64,000 nucleotides of DNA from CAWHQZ01 sp963831645 (GTDB lineage Bacteria; Pseudomonadota; Alphaproteobacteria; Rhizobiales; Aestuariivirgaceae), in contig CAWHQZ010000014.1 of assembly GCA_963831645.1 (NCBI GenBank), positions 1 through 64,000 of the forward strand, read 5' to 3'. The notes beneath the pieces are model-generated. The model did no database searches. It had not been told where the DNA came from and saw only the letters and a list, made by a program, of their open reading frames with translations. Positions within the stretch are counted from its first letter, which is position 1. Every line of letters starts with the position of its first letter. Made by a program: the position numbers and the translations under genes. Shown here piece after piece: positions 8,369 to 17,078 of this stretch.

Positions 8369-9118
8369 GTGTCAGATCTCTTTTCACTCGAGGGACGGGT
8401 TGCGCTCGTTACCGGCGCTTCCCGCGGCCTTGGGCTGGCCATGGCGAAAGCGCTCACCGAGCATGGAGCCCAGGTCTTCGTAAGTGGCCGCGATCCGCGC
8501 ACCCTGGCCGACGCGGCGAGCCGGATCGGAGCAGCGCCGATCGCCTTCGACGTGGGCGATGCGCGGGCCTGCCGGGCGGCGCTCGGGGAGGTCATCGGCA
8601 AACGTGGCCGCATCGACATCGTCGTCAACAACGCCGGAGTTCAGCATCGCGCCGCCCTGCTCGACTGGACGGACGAGGATTTCGAACGGATCCTTGCCAC
8701 CAACCTGACGGCCGCGTTCCGGCTGTCGCGCGAAGCGGCGCGGTTCATGGTTCCGAACAAGTTCGGCCGGATCATCAACACCGGCTCGATCGCCGCCATT
8801 CTGGCGCGCCCGACCATTCATGCCTATGCCGCCGCAAAGGCGGGCCTGCACGGTCTCACCCGGTCGATGGCTGTCGAGCTCGGCCGTCACGGTATCACCG
8901 TCAACGCCATAGCCCCGGGATATTTCGCAACCGAGCTCAACCAGGCGCTGCTCGCCGACAAGGCGTTCACGAGTTGGGTTGAAACCCGCACGCCCGCCGG
9001 ACGGTGGGCGCAGCCCCGGGAAGTCGAGGGAGCGGTGGTATTTCTTGCCTCGGACGCGGCGGCCTACGTAAACGGTCACGTTCTGGCGGTCGATGGCGGC
9101 TTGTCCACGTCGCTGTGA
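8369..9118 (+). CDS. SDR oxidoreductase (gluconate 5-dehydrogenase-like)
   Basis: A 249-residue classical SDR starting with GTG (SDLFSLEGRVALVTGASRG). TGASRGLG binds the cofactor, NNAGV stabilises the core and YAAAK holds the catalytic Tyr and Lys. The overall look is of gluconate 5-dehydrogenase or related sugar-acid/polyol dehydrogenases. It lies 25 bases after the first dehydrogenase on the same strand and probably supplies a second oxidation step of polyol breakdown. Substrate not resolved. Confidence 0.8.
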   Translation: MSDLFSLEGRVALVTGASRGLGLAMAKALTEHGAQVFVSGRDPRTLADAASRIGAAPIAFDVGDARACRAALGEVIGKRGRIDIVVNNAGVQHRAALLDWTDEDFERILATNLTAAFRLSREAARFMVPNKFGRIINTGSIAAILARPTIHAYAAAKAGLHGLTRSMAVELGRHGITVNAIAPGYFATELNQALLADKAFTSWVETRTPAGRWAQPREVEGAVVFLASDAAAYVNGHVLAVDGGLSTSL

Positions 9119-9252
9119 AACAGTCCTGGCCGGCGCCTATTTGCGCCGCCTGGCGCCGAGACCAGCGTTCCATGCCGGGTCTGGGGTCGGGGTGACGTTT
9201 CCCCCGCGAACATGCTAAGACGAAAGCGGCAGTCAGATAACGCCGGGTCTCC

Positions 9253-10068
9253 ATGGCGCCTACCCTCGATGTTCAGCGCACGCGTCCTCGCCTGGTGCTG
9301 ATCACCGGCGCCTCCGGAGGCATCGGCGAGGCATTCGCCCATCTGCTCGCCGGGGAGAACTGCGACCTCGTCCTGTCGGCGCGCAACGACAACGAGCTGA
9401 ACCGGGTAAGGGGATTGATCGTGGCGAAGCACCCCGAGCGCATCGTCACGGTGATTGCCGGGGACCTGTCACAGGCGGACTCGGGCGCAATCCTGGAATC
9501 CGAACTGACACAGCGCGGTCTGGCGCCGGACGTGGTCGTCAACAATGCCGGTTTCGGGCTTGCCGGCGCCGCCGTCCGCGTCCCGCGAGACGACCAGATA
9601 AACATGATCGACCTCAACGTTCGTGCACTGACGGAACTGACGCTGCGGTTCCTGCCGGCAATGGTGGCGCGCAAAGCCGGCGGCGTCATCAATGTCGCGT
9701 CGACCGCCGCGTTCATGCCCGGCCCGCACATGGCGGTGTATTATGCGACCAAGGCGTACGTGCTGTCGTTCTCGGAGGCGTTGTCGGCGGAGCTCGAAGA
9801 AACGGGAGTGACCATTACCGCGCTGTGTCCGGGCCCGGTCAGAACCGGATTCCAGGAGCGGGCGCAAATGAACAACAGCCGCTTCGTGCAACGGCTGCTC
9901 ACGCTGCCTGTCGATGAGGTGGCCGAGGCGGGCTGGCAGGGCTTCAAACAGAAGCGCCGGGTGGTGATCCCGGGCTATCTCAATCTGGCGTCGGGCTATG
10001 CGGGGCGCTACCTGCCGCGGTGGACGGTGTTGCCGATGATCCGGGCGATCCAGAAACGGGCCAAGTGA
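9253..10068 (+). CDS. SDR-family oxidoreductase
   Basis: A 271-residue SDR with TGASGGIG (cofactor site, about residue 18), NNAGFG, and YYATKAYV carrying the catalytic Tyr and Lys. It belongs to the DltE/YqjQ-like group of short-chain dehydrogenases of unassigned substrate rather than the polyol group. It is separated from the previous gene by about 134 bases, and its TGA overlaps the next ATG (TGATG), so translation of the amidotransferase is probably coupled to it. Confidence 0.78.
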   Translation: MAPTLDVQRTRPRLVLITGASGGIGEAFAHLLAGENCDLVLSARNDNELNRVRGLIVAKHPERIVTVIAGDLSQADSGAILESELTQRGLAPDVVVNNAGFGLAGAAVRVPRDDQINMIDLNVRALTELTLRFLPAMVARKAGGVINVASTAAFMPGPHMAVYYATKAYVLSFSEALSAELEETGVTITALCPGPVRTGFQERAQMNNSRFVQRLLTLPVDEVAEAGWQGFKQKRRVVIPGYLNLASGYAGRYLPRWTVLPMIRAIQKRAK

Positions 10069-10799
10069 TGTCAGGCGACGAGAGCACCAAACCGGTGCTC
10101 GTGATCCTTCACTCCGAAACTTCGACGGCGGGCCGCATCGGCCACCTGCTCCGGGCGAAGGGTCTTGGGCTCGACATCCGGCGGCCGTGCATCGGCGAGC
10201 CGCTGCCCGGCACGCTTGCGGAACACGCGGGGGCGATGATTTTCGGCGGCCCCATGAGCGCCAACGATCCCGAGCCCTATCTCAAGCGCGAGATCGATTT
10301 CATTGCGGTTCCGCTGCGCGAAAACAAGCCGTTCCTCGGCATCTGCCTCGGCGCCCAGATGCTTGCTCTGCATCTTGGCGGCACCGTCGCGGGCCATCCC
10401 GAGGGGCGGGTCGAAATCGGTTACTACCCGCTGAGGGCGACCGCGGAAGGCTCGAGCTACGGCCCGTGGCCCGGCTACGTCTATCACTGGCATCGCGAAG
10501 GAATGAGCCTGCCGGCGGGGGCGGTGCGGCTCGCCTATAGCGAGGCATATGACAACCAGGCCATGCGTTGCGGCGCCGCGGCCTTCGGAATTCAATTCCA
10601 TCCGGAAGTTACCCGCCTCACCATGCACCGCTGGACGGTCAGCGGCGCGCATCGCTTCGGCCTGCCGGGGGCACAGGAGCGCAATGAGCATCTGGAAGGG
10701 CAGCTGCTCCATGACGAGGAAGTCAGGGGTTGGCTTACCCGCTTCCTCGATCAATGGCTCGGGTGCGACCGTTCATCGGCGCACAGCAGGGCCGCCTGA
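10068..10799 (+). CDS. Class I glutamine amidotransferase
   Basis: A 243-residue free-standing class I glutamine amidotransferase. The nucleophile elbow is GICLGAQML with the catalytic Cys (about residue 91), and the His-Glu pair is in FHPEV (about 183). This resembles GMP-synthase-like amidotransferases that hydrolyse glutamine or gamma-glutamyl compounds. The start ATG overlaps the SDR stop, which decides against the longer frame start at 10020. Acceptor substrate unknown; the coupling to an SDR is the only functional hint. Confidence 0.82.
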   Translation: MSGDESTKPVLVILHSETSTAGRIGHLLRAKGLGLDIRRPCIGEPLPGTLAEHAGAMIFGGPMSANDPEPYLKREIDFIAVPLRENKPFLGICLGAQMLALHLGGTVAGHPEGRVEIGYYPLRATAEGSSYGPWPGYVYHWHREGMSLPAGAVRLAYSEAYDNQAMRCGAAAFGIQFHPEVTRLTMHRWTVSGAHRFGLPGAQERNEHLEGQLLHDEEVRGWLTRFLDQWLGCDRSSAHSRAA

Positions 10800-10978
10800 T
10801 ACGTCTTGCATATTGGCAATGCGGGGATGTTGCATTTTGCAAACGCAGTGGCCTTCTCGCACAACCGGTTGGCCATGCCGGACCGCGGCTTCACAAGCTG
10901 TTGTGGGGCAAATGCTGGCACCAAAATTGCTGGGGACCAGGGAGCTGAGTTGGGTACTGCGTACTCAGCCAAAGTCAT

Positions 10979-11007
10979 CGAGGGAGCGGCAGCCATGCCC
11001 TCCCTCG
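10979..11007. terminator. Stem-loop between convergent genes
   Basis: Arms CGAGGGAG (10979-10986) and CTCCCTCG (11000-11007) are exact reverse complements with a 13-base loop. They sit in the 240-base gap between the rightward amidotransferase gene and the leftward aqpS gene. There is no T-run, so function as a bidirectional terminator is only suggested by position. I see nothing else in this gap. Confidence 0.4.
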
Positions 11008-11039
11008 CTGCATTGTCACGTGCCGGTTCGCCGAGGCCA

Positions 11040-11720
11040 TCACCGTCGGACAGGTTCCTCCTCATTCCACAGCCACAGCGAAACGAGGTGGGCAGCGAAC
11101 GCCCCGACGATCTGCGCCGCCACGAAGGAAACGACTCCCGCGGGAGCGATGCCGGCGAACGTATCGGAAAGCGCCCGTGCGATCGTCACCGCCGGATTGG
11201 CGAACGACGTCGAGGCCGTGAACCAGTAGGCCGCCGAGATGTAGAGTCCCACGGCCATCGCAGTCGCCGGCGGATTGCGCGCCAGGCATCCCAGGATGGT
11301 GAGGACGAGCCCGAATGTGGCGATGGCTTCGGCAAGCCACTGCCCCGCCCCCGTCCTCGCCGTGGTCGAGATCTGCAGGAGCGGCAGCTCGAACATGGCG
11401 TGGGCCAGAACCGCGCCGGCGATGCCGCCCGCGATCTGGGCGGTCGTGAAGGGAACCAGCTCGGGCCACGGCAGGTCCTTGCGCAGGGCCAGGACCAGCG
11501 AGACGGCCGGATTGAAATGGGCGCCCGAAACAGGGCCGAAGATGGTGATGAGCACCACCAGGATGGCGCCGGTCGGGATGGTGTTGCAGAGAAGCGCGAT
11601 GGCGATGTTCCCCCCGGCCAGCCGCTCGGCCATGATGCCGGAGCCAATCACCGTGGCGAGCAGCAGGGCGGTGCCGAGCGCCTCCGCGCCAAGCCGCCGC
11701 GACAACGCGGCTGCAGGCAT
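11040..11720 (-). CDS. aqpS: Aquaglyceroporin of arsenic operon (AqpS-like)
   Basis: A 226-residue MIP-family membrane channel with about six hydrophobic segments and two NPA boxes, GAHFNPAVS (about residue 68) and SFANPAVTI (about 184). In Sinorhizobium meliloti AqpS replaces ArsB and lets arsenite produced by ArsC leave down its gradient; that role is transferred here from the identical gene order arsR-arsC-aqpS. It starts 6 bases after arsC. It may also admit arsenite, relevant beside an arsenite oxidase. Confidence 0.85.
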   Translation of the reverse strand: MPAAALSRRLGAEALGTALLLATVIGSGIMAERLAGGNIAIALLCNTIPTGAILVVLITIFGPVSGAHFNPAVSLVLALRKDLPWPELVPFTTAQIAGGIAGAVLAHAMFELPLLQISTTARTGAGQWLAEAIATFGLVLTILGCLARNPPATAMAVGLYISAAYWFTASTSFANPAVTIARALSDTFAGIAPAGVVSFVAAQIVGAFAAHLVSLWLWNEEEPVRR

Positions 11721-11726
11721 GAGCGG

Positions 11727-12221
11727 CTACTCCTTGCCGATTTCGGTCAGCCGCTTTTGCAGCGCCATGCGGTCGAGAGATGCGAACGGCAGGCTGATGA
11801 AAACGCTGATGCGGTTGTTGAGCATCCGGTAGGCGTCTGCGAAAGCAAGCCGCCGCTCGGCTTCGGTGCCTTCCGCAATTCCCGGATCGGGCACGCCCCA
11901 ATGGGCCGACATGGGCTGACCGGGCCACACCGGGCAGGCTTCATTGGCGGCGTCGTCACAGACGGTGAACACGAAATCGAGCTTGGGAGCCCCTGCCACC
12001 GCGAACTCATCCCAGCTCTTCGAGCGAAACCGGTCGGTCTTGTAGTCGAGCTTCTTCAGGAGGTCGATGGTGTAGGGGTGGATTTCGCCCTTGGGCTGGC
12101 TTCCGGCGCTGAGCGCGTGGAAACGGCCTTTACCCGTGCGCTCCAGGATGGCTTCGGCCATGATCGAGCGGGCCGAATTCTTCGTGCACAGGAAGAGCAC
12201 GTTGAAAACACGGTCAGGCAT
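11727..12221 (-). CDS. arsC: Arsenate reductase, low-molecular-weight phosphatase type
   Basis: A 164-residue cytoplasmic reductase converting arsenate to arsenite. The phosphatase-like loop is FLCTKNSARS with the nucleophilic Cys12; two further cysteines, Cys88 and Cys96 in TVCDDAANEACPVW, can form the disulfide cascade of the thioredoxin-linked ArsC family. The start overlaps the arsR stop by 8 bases, a sign of translational coupling. It generates the substrate for both export through AqpS and re-oxidation by AioBA. Confidence 0.9.
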   Translation of the reverse strand: MPDRVFNVLFLCTKNSARSIMAEAILERTGKGRFHALSAGSQPKGEIHPYTIDLLKKLDYKTDRFRSKSWDEFAVAGAPKLDFVFTVCDDAANEACPVWPGQPMSAHWGVPDPGIAEGTEAERRLAFADAYRMLNNRISVFISLPFASLDRMALQKRLTEIGKE

Positions 12222-12570
12222 GACGGGACCTCCGGGCGGGAGCGAGCGGTACGAGATCAGGGAGAAGCGGTGCGCAGATGTCCGGCCGGCCGTTGCAACA
12301 GTCCTTCAGCAGAAACAGGACAAGTTGCTGCAATTGCCCGACTTCCGCGCGGTAGATGATGGAACGGCCGTTGCGTTCGTCGGATACCAATCCCGATCGC
12401 GTGAGGCTCGCCAGATGCGAGGACATGGTGTTGTGGGGAACTGCGCAGCGCTGGGCAAGCACTCCGGCAGGGAGACCCCCGGCGCCTGCCCGCACCAGCT
12501 CCTTGAAGGCACGAAGCCTCGTGCCTTGGGCGAGCGAATTCAGGCAGGCGATGGCCTTCGTGCTGTCCAT
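12214..12570 (-). CDS. arsR: ArsR-family arsenite-responsive repressor
   Basis: A 118-residue winged-helix repressor. The recognition region is VPHNTMSSHLASLTRSGLV, and the C-terminal Cys cluster CCNGRPDIC (about residues 93-101) resembles the C-terminal arsenite site of the Acidithiobacillus ferrooxidans ArsR type rather than the ELCVCDL site of plasmid R773. The start MDSTKAIACLNSLAQ was chosen over the long upstream frame because ArsR similarity begins there. First gene of arsR-arsC-aqpS, divergent from aioX. Confidence 0.88.
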   Translation of the reverse strand: MDSTKAIACLNSLAQGTRLRAFKELVRAGAGGLPAGVLAQRCAVPHNTMSSHLASLTRSGLVSDERNGRSIIYRAEVGQLQQLVLFLLKDCCNGRPDICAPLLPDLVPLAPARRSRHA

Positions 12571-12670
12571 TTGTCTCGACCTATGGACAACAAGCATGAC
12601 AGTTGCATGAAGATGGCGCAGAAGCGGCGCTGCCATCCTGCGGTTTTGCCGACGACGGCAACGGGATAGG
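12571..12670. promoter_or_regulatory. Divergent control region arsR / aioX
   Basis: One hundred bases separate the starts of arsR (leftward) and aioX (rightward). Promoters for both must lie here or overlap the genes. I see short direct repeats of GCATGA (around 12594 and 12605), but no clear palindrome or confident -35/-10 pair, so individual elements are not called. Confidence 0.4.
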
Positions 12671-13589
12671 ATGAGCCGCCAACGGAAAGGTTCCATGGCA
12701 GGACGCGGTCGTACAGGAACTGCCTCTCGAGTTTGCCGGCGTCGGGTGCTCGCCGGCGCGGCCGGACTTCTTGCTTCACCATTCGTGCTGCGGCAGCGAA
12801 TGCTGGCGCAAGACCCGCTGAGCTTTGGCCTCACCCCTGTATTCCTCACCAACGATCTCGAATTGCTGACCAAGCTCAGGGCATATTTGAGCCGCAAATC
12901 TGGGCGCGAGGTCACGCTGGTGCAGCGGCGAACCTACGAAGAGATCACCGCACTTCTCGTATCGGCCCAACTGCACGCAGCCTGGATTTGCGGTTATCCG
13001 TTCGTTTCCTATCGCGATCATCTGTCGATTCTCAGGAGTTCCGGTCTGGCGGGGCCGGCCGCTCTATCAGTCGTACATCATCACCTCCCGCGGTCGAAAC
13101 GTCTCGACGCTCGACGACCTCGAGGGCGACGTGCACGCCTTCTCCGATCCCAACAGCAACTCCGGCTATCTCGTCACCACCTCCCAGCTTGCCGAGCGCA
13201 ATCTGCGTGCCGATCAGTTCTTTGGCCACTCGTTTTTCACTTATGGCCATCGCAACGTGGTGCGCGCCGTGGCGGCCGGCCTCGCCCAGAGCGGCAGCGT
13301 CGACGGCTATGTATGGGAGGTGATGGCGGAGATCGAGCCGGAGCTCACCGCCAGGACAGCAGTCGCCATCCGCTCGGAGTGGCTGGGCTTTCCCCCGGTC
13401 GCCTGCCCACGCAAGATCGAGACCACGCCTGTCGTGCTGGCGATCAAGTCGGCGCTCCTGGGAATGGACGATGACGAAGAGGGCCGCGAGGTGCTGCGCC
13501 TGTTGCGGCTCGATGGCTTTGCCGATGAGCCGCCATCGCTGTTCGACACCATCGCCGCCAAGATGGAGCGGCTCAGGAGCCTCGGCTGA
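12671..13589 (+). pseudogene. aioX: AioX-like periplasmic arsenite-binding sensor, frameshifted
   Basis: A PhnD-like periplasmic binding protein that in Agrobacterium senses arsenite for AioS. The signal contains CRRRVLAGAAGLLASPF (Tat-like). A Cys at residue 107 in WICGYPF corresponds to the arsenite-sensing Cys108 reported for Agrobacterium AioX (from memory). The frame breaks at 13034: upstream reads DHLSIL, and after removing one base the sequence continues GVPVWRGRPLYQSYII to the downstream frame, giving 305 residues, the normal length. The stop overlaps the aioS start (TGATG). The lesion may be a sequencing error. Confidence 0.8.
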
Positions 13590-15046
13590 TGCGCCTGCGC
13601 TCCCTCAACCCGCTGGCTTGGCCATTCACCTTGAAGGTCCCGCTCGTGGTGGCCGCGCTGATGATCGCGGTGAGCGCCCTCATCACGGACCGCGTGCTCG
13701 AACGCCTGGCGCAGACGCAGGAGAAACACCTGGAACAGCTCGCCGATGCCTATCTCGACGGGCTTGCGACCTCGATCCTGCCCTCCGTGCTGAGAGACGA
13801 TGTGTGGGAGGTGTTCGATGCTCTCGACCGGGCGAGCGAGCGCTACGAGGGCCTCGATCTCGACTGGACGACGGTCACCAACGCCGATGGCGAGATCCTC
13901 GCTTCGAGCAGACCGACCGACTTCGAGACCTTCGGTGCGCTGCCTGCGGACGTACGGGCCCGCTTCCGGACCGGTCATGACGGGATGCTGCAACAGGACG
14001 AGCGACTGGCCTACGTCCATCGTTCGCTGATGCACCAAGGCAAGGCGATCGGCAACATCTACGCGGCGATCGGCATCGGCGCCTTGAACGACGAGCGTTC
14101 GGAAGTGTTCCTGACGCTGCTCGCCACGAATGGCCTCCTCACCCTCGCCATGGCGGCGTTGGGTTATTTCACCGTTCGCCGCATGGTGCGTCCGATCAAG
14201 ATCCTTTCGCAACATCTCGACCGGGGCCAACACGGGCCGGTGGAGGCGATACCGGATTCAGATGTCGGCGGTTACGGGCCCGAATTCGGCCGGCTGTTCC
14301 GGCGCTACAATGCCATGGTCGGCGGCGTCAATGAAAGAGAGGTACTGGCGACCAGACTCTCGGAAGAGGAAAGGCTGGCGAGCCTCGGCAGACTTGCTTC
14401 CGGCATCGCGCACGAGATCAACAACCCGTTGGGCGGCATGTTCAACGCCCTCGATGCGCTCAAGCGACATGGTGATCGCGAGGCGGTTCGCCAGACGTCG
14501 GTGAGGCTGATCCACCAGGGACTTTCCGGCATCCGGGATCTCGTTCGATCGACCCTCGCAACATATCGGGCCGACAGGGAGGCATCGGTCCTGCCGCCGC
14601 AGGGCCTTGACGATCTGCGGCTGCTCGTCAGCCCTGAAGTGAAACGAAAGAGCCTCAAGCTCGAATGGACCAACGGCGTCACGGAAGATTTGCCCGTGCC
14701 GGCGATGGCGGTGCGCGATGCGGTCCTCAACCTGCTGCTCAACGCCTGTGCCGCCAGCCCGGAAGAAGGCACGATCGCGTTTTCGGCAAGGCGGCTAGAC
14801 GACCGGCTGCTGATCGAGATTTCGGATAATGGACCGGGACTTCCCGCCAATGTTCGCCAGTATCTCCGTGCGCCGGACGTCGGCAGTGCCCCGGTCGATC
14901 AACGCGGCGGCCTCGGTCTGTGGATGGTCAAGCGGTTGGCTGCCGAAAACGGCGGCGAATTGCGGGCGCATGACGATGGTGGCGCCGGCACGCGTGTTTC
15001 GCTTACGATTAGGCTTCGTGGAAACGAGCTCAGGCATGTTGCTTGA
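13589..15046 (+). CDS. aioS: Sensor histidine kinase of arsenite oxidase system
   Basis: A 485-residue membrane kinase. Transmembrane segments lie near residues 18-36 and 176-196, flanking a periplasmic region that can contact AioX; a HAMP-like linker follows. The phospho-acceptor is His275 in SGIAHEINNP, and the ATPase domain has NLLLNACAA, DNGPGLP and GGLGLWMV boxes. It overlaps aioX by one base and aioR by 11, so the three are co-translated. The long gap between the H box and the N box is normal for this family. Confidence 0.88.
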   Translation: MRLRSLNPLAWPFTLKVPLVVAALMIAVSALITDRVLERLAQTQEKHLEQLADAYLDGLATSILPSVLRDDVWEVFDALDRASERYEGLDLDWTTVTNADGEILASSRPTDFETFGALPADVRARFRTGHDGMLQQDERLAYVHRSLMHQGKAIGNIYAAIGIGALNDERSEVFLTLLATNGLLTLAMAALGYFTVRRMVRPIKILSQHLDRGQHGPVEAIPDSDVGGYGPEFGRLFRRYNAMVGGVNEREVLATRLSEEERLASLGRLASGIAHEINNPLGGMFNALDALKRHGDREAVRQTSVRLIHQGLSGIRDLVRSTLATYRADREASVLPPQGLDDLRLLVSPEVKRKSLKLEWTNGVTEDLPVPAMAVRDAVLNLLLNACAASPEEGTIAFSARRLDDRLLIEISDNGPGLPANVRQYLRAPDVGSAPVDQRGGLGLWMVKRLAAENGGELRAHDDGGAGTRVSLTIRLRGNELRHVA

Positions 15047-16355
15047 AGGCCGCGTCATCGGCCTGGTGGAGGATGATCCCATCATGGGAGAATCCCTCGT
15101 GCAGAGCCTTTCACTCGAAGGCTGCCATGTCGACTGGTGGAAGACCGGCAACGAGGCGCTCGTGGCACTGAGGGCTACGAGCCCTGATCTCGTCGTCTGC
15201 GACATCAGGCTGTCGGACATCGACGGGATGAGCGTCTTCACGAGGCTCGCTTCCTCGGCCGCGGCGCCGCCGTTCCTGTTCGTTACCGCCTACGGTGACA
15301 TCGATCAGGCAGTTTCGCTGATGCGCGCCGGCGCCGGCGACTATCTGACCAAGCCGTTCGAGATGGACCAGTTCATCGATCGCGCCCGGTCGCTGATCCA
15401 CCGCCATACCTGCAGGTCCGATGCCACCCTCGGCGTATCGGACGCAATGCGGGACGTCGAGGTGGTCTTGAACCGGGTCGCGGCGCTGACAAGCCCTCTT
15501 CTCATCACCGGCGAGACCGGTACCGGCAAGGAAGTATGCGCACGCTACCTGCATCGCATCTCGATCCGGTCGAAGGACCCGTTCATCGCCGTCAACTGCG
15601 GGGCAATCCCGCCTGAAGTCATGGAGCGCGAGCTTTTCGGACAAAAGGGCGGCGGTGCTTCGGGTACGCACGGCCTTCACCGCGGATATGCCGAGCGAAC
15701 CAGGGGCGGCATCTTGTTCCTCGACGAGCTCGGCGATACGCCGCCGGCGCTCCAGGCGAAGCTCCTGCGGCTCGTCGAGGCAAGGGAGTTCAACCGGCTC
15801 GGCGGCGAACAGCTGCTGCAATTTCATGGGCGGATCGTGTGCTCGACCAACCAGAAGCTCGAGGACCTGATCGGCAGCGGTAAATTCAGGGAGGATCTCT
15901 TCTATCGGATCAACGGAATGCGTATCGAGCTGCCGCCGTTGCGCAGCCGCCGCGACGACATACCCTGGCTCCTGGAGATGTTCCTGGAGCAGTTCCGCAG
16001 CGACGGCCAGGCCAACCTCCGCAGTTTCAGCACGCTGACACTCGAGCTCGCGCTCGAGCATCACTGGCCCGGCAATGCCCGGGAATTGCGCAACCGCGTC
16101 GAGCGCGCAGTCACCCTCGCCCGGGGCGACTTCATCATGCCGGCAGACATGTTTCCGGAATTGGAGATGGCCGAGCATCCGGCAAGCAATGTCTTCGCGA
16201 CGCTCTCCGAAATCCGCGACGCTGCCGAACGGCGCCAGATCGAGCGGGCGCTGCAGCAGACCGCCGGGCAGATCATCGAAGCCTCGCGGCTGCTGGGCGT
16301 TTCCCGCACGACCCTTTGGGAGAAGATGAAGCGTCTCGGCATCGCCGCCGTCTGA
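15036..16355 (+). CDS. aioR: NtrC-type response regulator of arsenite oxidase
   Basis: A 439-residue regulator: receiver domain (phosphorylatable Asp56 in VVCDIRLSD, Lys in LTKPF), AAA+ domain (Walker A GETGTGKE, Walker B ILFLDE, R-finger region FREDLFYRI) and a C-terminal Fis-type helix-turn-helix (ASRLLGVSRTTLWEKM). Known AioR proteins drive aioBA with sigma-54. Oddly, the sigma-54 contact loop GAFTGA aligns without gaps to GGASGT, so the key Phe and Thr are missing. The ATG at 15036 overlaps aioS; the longer frame start is inside aioS. Confidence 0.86.
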   Translation: MLLEGRVIGLVEDDPIMGESLVQSLSLEGCHVDWWKTGNEALVALRATSPDLVVCDIRLSDIDGMSVFTRLASSAAAPPFLFVTAYGDIDQAVSLMRAGAGDYLTKPFEMDQFIDRARSLIHRHTCRSDATLGVSDAMRDVEVVLNRVAALTSPLLITGETGTGKEVCARYLHRISIRSKDPFIAVNCGAIPPEVMERELFGQKGGGASGTHGLHRGYAERTRGGILFLDELGDTPPALQAKLLRLVEAREFNRLGGEQLLQFHGRIVCSTNQKLEDLIGSGKFREDLFYRINGMRIELPPLRSRRDDIPWLLEMFLEQFRSDGQANLRSFSTLTLELALEHHWPGNARELRNRVERAVTLARGDFIMPADMFPELEMAEHPASNVFATLSEIRDAAERRQIERALQQTAGQIIEASRLLGVSRTTLWEKMKRLGIAAV

Positions 16356-16489
16356 GGCCCGGATGTTCGGATTTCCGGACCTTCTGCGGCGCAGCATGTA
16401 AGGCCCGGCTAACCGTCGCATTCCGTAAACCTCTGAGATTGCTCAAAGTGCGGTGCACCAATGGCGGCGCGCCTGCGCCACAAGGCTCT

Positions 16490-16504
16490 TGGCTATGCTC
16501 ATGC
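16490..16504 (+). promoter_or_regulatory. Candidate sigma-54 promoter for aioBA
   Basis: The string TGGCTATGCTCATGC has the -24 GG and -12 GC dinucleotides at the spacing of the sigma-54 consensus (TGGCAC-N5-TTGC). It lies about 39 bases before the aioB start, giving a short leader of roughly 27 bases. A weaker alternative, TGGCGGCGCGCCTGC, begins at 16462. Activation by AioR from upstream would fit known aio operons, but the match outside the invariant bases is poor. Confidence 0.45.
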
Positions 16505-16542
16505 CTACGCACGGATCAGTGCAATTGAGGGAGCATCATGCC

Positions 16543-17064
16543 ATGAAGAGGTGCAGCAAGCTCGTCGAAGTGGGTCGTCGGAACTTTCTCACCGGCGCCG
16601 CCGCTGCCGTCGCCACGGTCCCGGTCGCCGCGGTGATGAGCGAGAGGGCGAAGGCCGCCGTCGGTCCGGCGCGGGTCGAGTATCCTTCCAATCGACTGGC
16701 CAATATCGCCGATGTCAAGGCCGACCAGGCCTTGGACGTGACGTATCCCGACGCCGACGCGCCGGGTGTGTTGCTCAAGCTCGGCAAGAGGGTGCCGGGA
16801 GGCGCCGGCCCCGATGGCGACATCGTCGGCTTCACCACCATCTGCCCGCACAAGGGCTTTCCCCTCGCCTACAATTCGGGCGACAAGACGTTCAATTGCC
16901 CCGGCCACTATTCCCGCTTCGACGCCGAAGCCGGCGGCCAACAAATCTGGGGCCAGGCGACCCAGAACCTCCCGCAATACATGCTGAGGGTCGACGACAA
17001 GGGCGACATCTATGCCGAGGGCGTGGACGAATTGCTCTATGGCCGCCTGAGCAACGTTCTCTGA
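16543..17064 (+). CDS. aioB: Arsenite oxidase small subunit, Rieske protein
   Basis: A 173-residue periplasmic Rieske subunit carrying a [2Fe-2S] cluster. A twin-arginine signal is visible (GRRNFLTGA, residues 11-19). Cluster ligands are Cys101 and His103 in CPHKGF and Cys119 and His122 in CPGHYS. The positions that form a disulfide in many Rieske proteins are Phe106 and Gly121, as described for the Rhizobium NT-26 enzyme. The start at 16543 keeps the Tat signal and follows GAGGGAG; the frame start at 16453 is too early. AioA lacks a signal and is co-exported with it. Confidence 0.93.
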   Translation: MKRCSKLVEVGRRNFLTGAAAAVATVPVAAVMSERAKAAVGPARVEYPSNRLANIADVKADQALDVTYPDADAPGVLLKLGKRVPGGAGPDGDIVGFTTICPHKGFPLAYNSGDKTFNCPGHYSRFDAEAGGQQIWGQATQNLPQYMLRVDDKGDIYAEGVDELLYGRLSNVL

Positions 17065-17078
17065 GGGAGGATCGGAAC

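Noticed and set aside
10806..12359. A 517-codon rightward open frame opposite arsC and aqpS
   Set aside because: Its translation is low-complexity (many Arg, Gly, Asp) and lies antisense to clearly conserved arsenic genes, so it is a GC-skew shadow.
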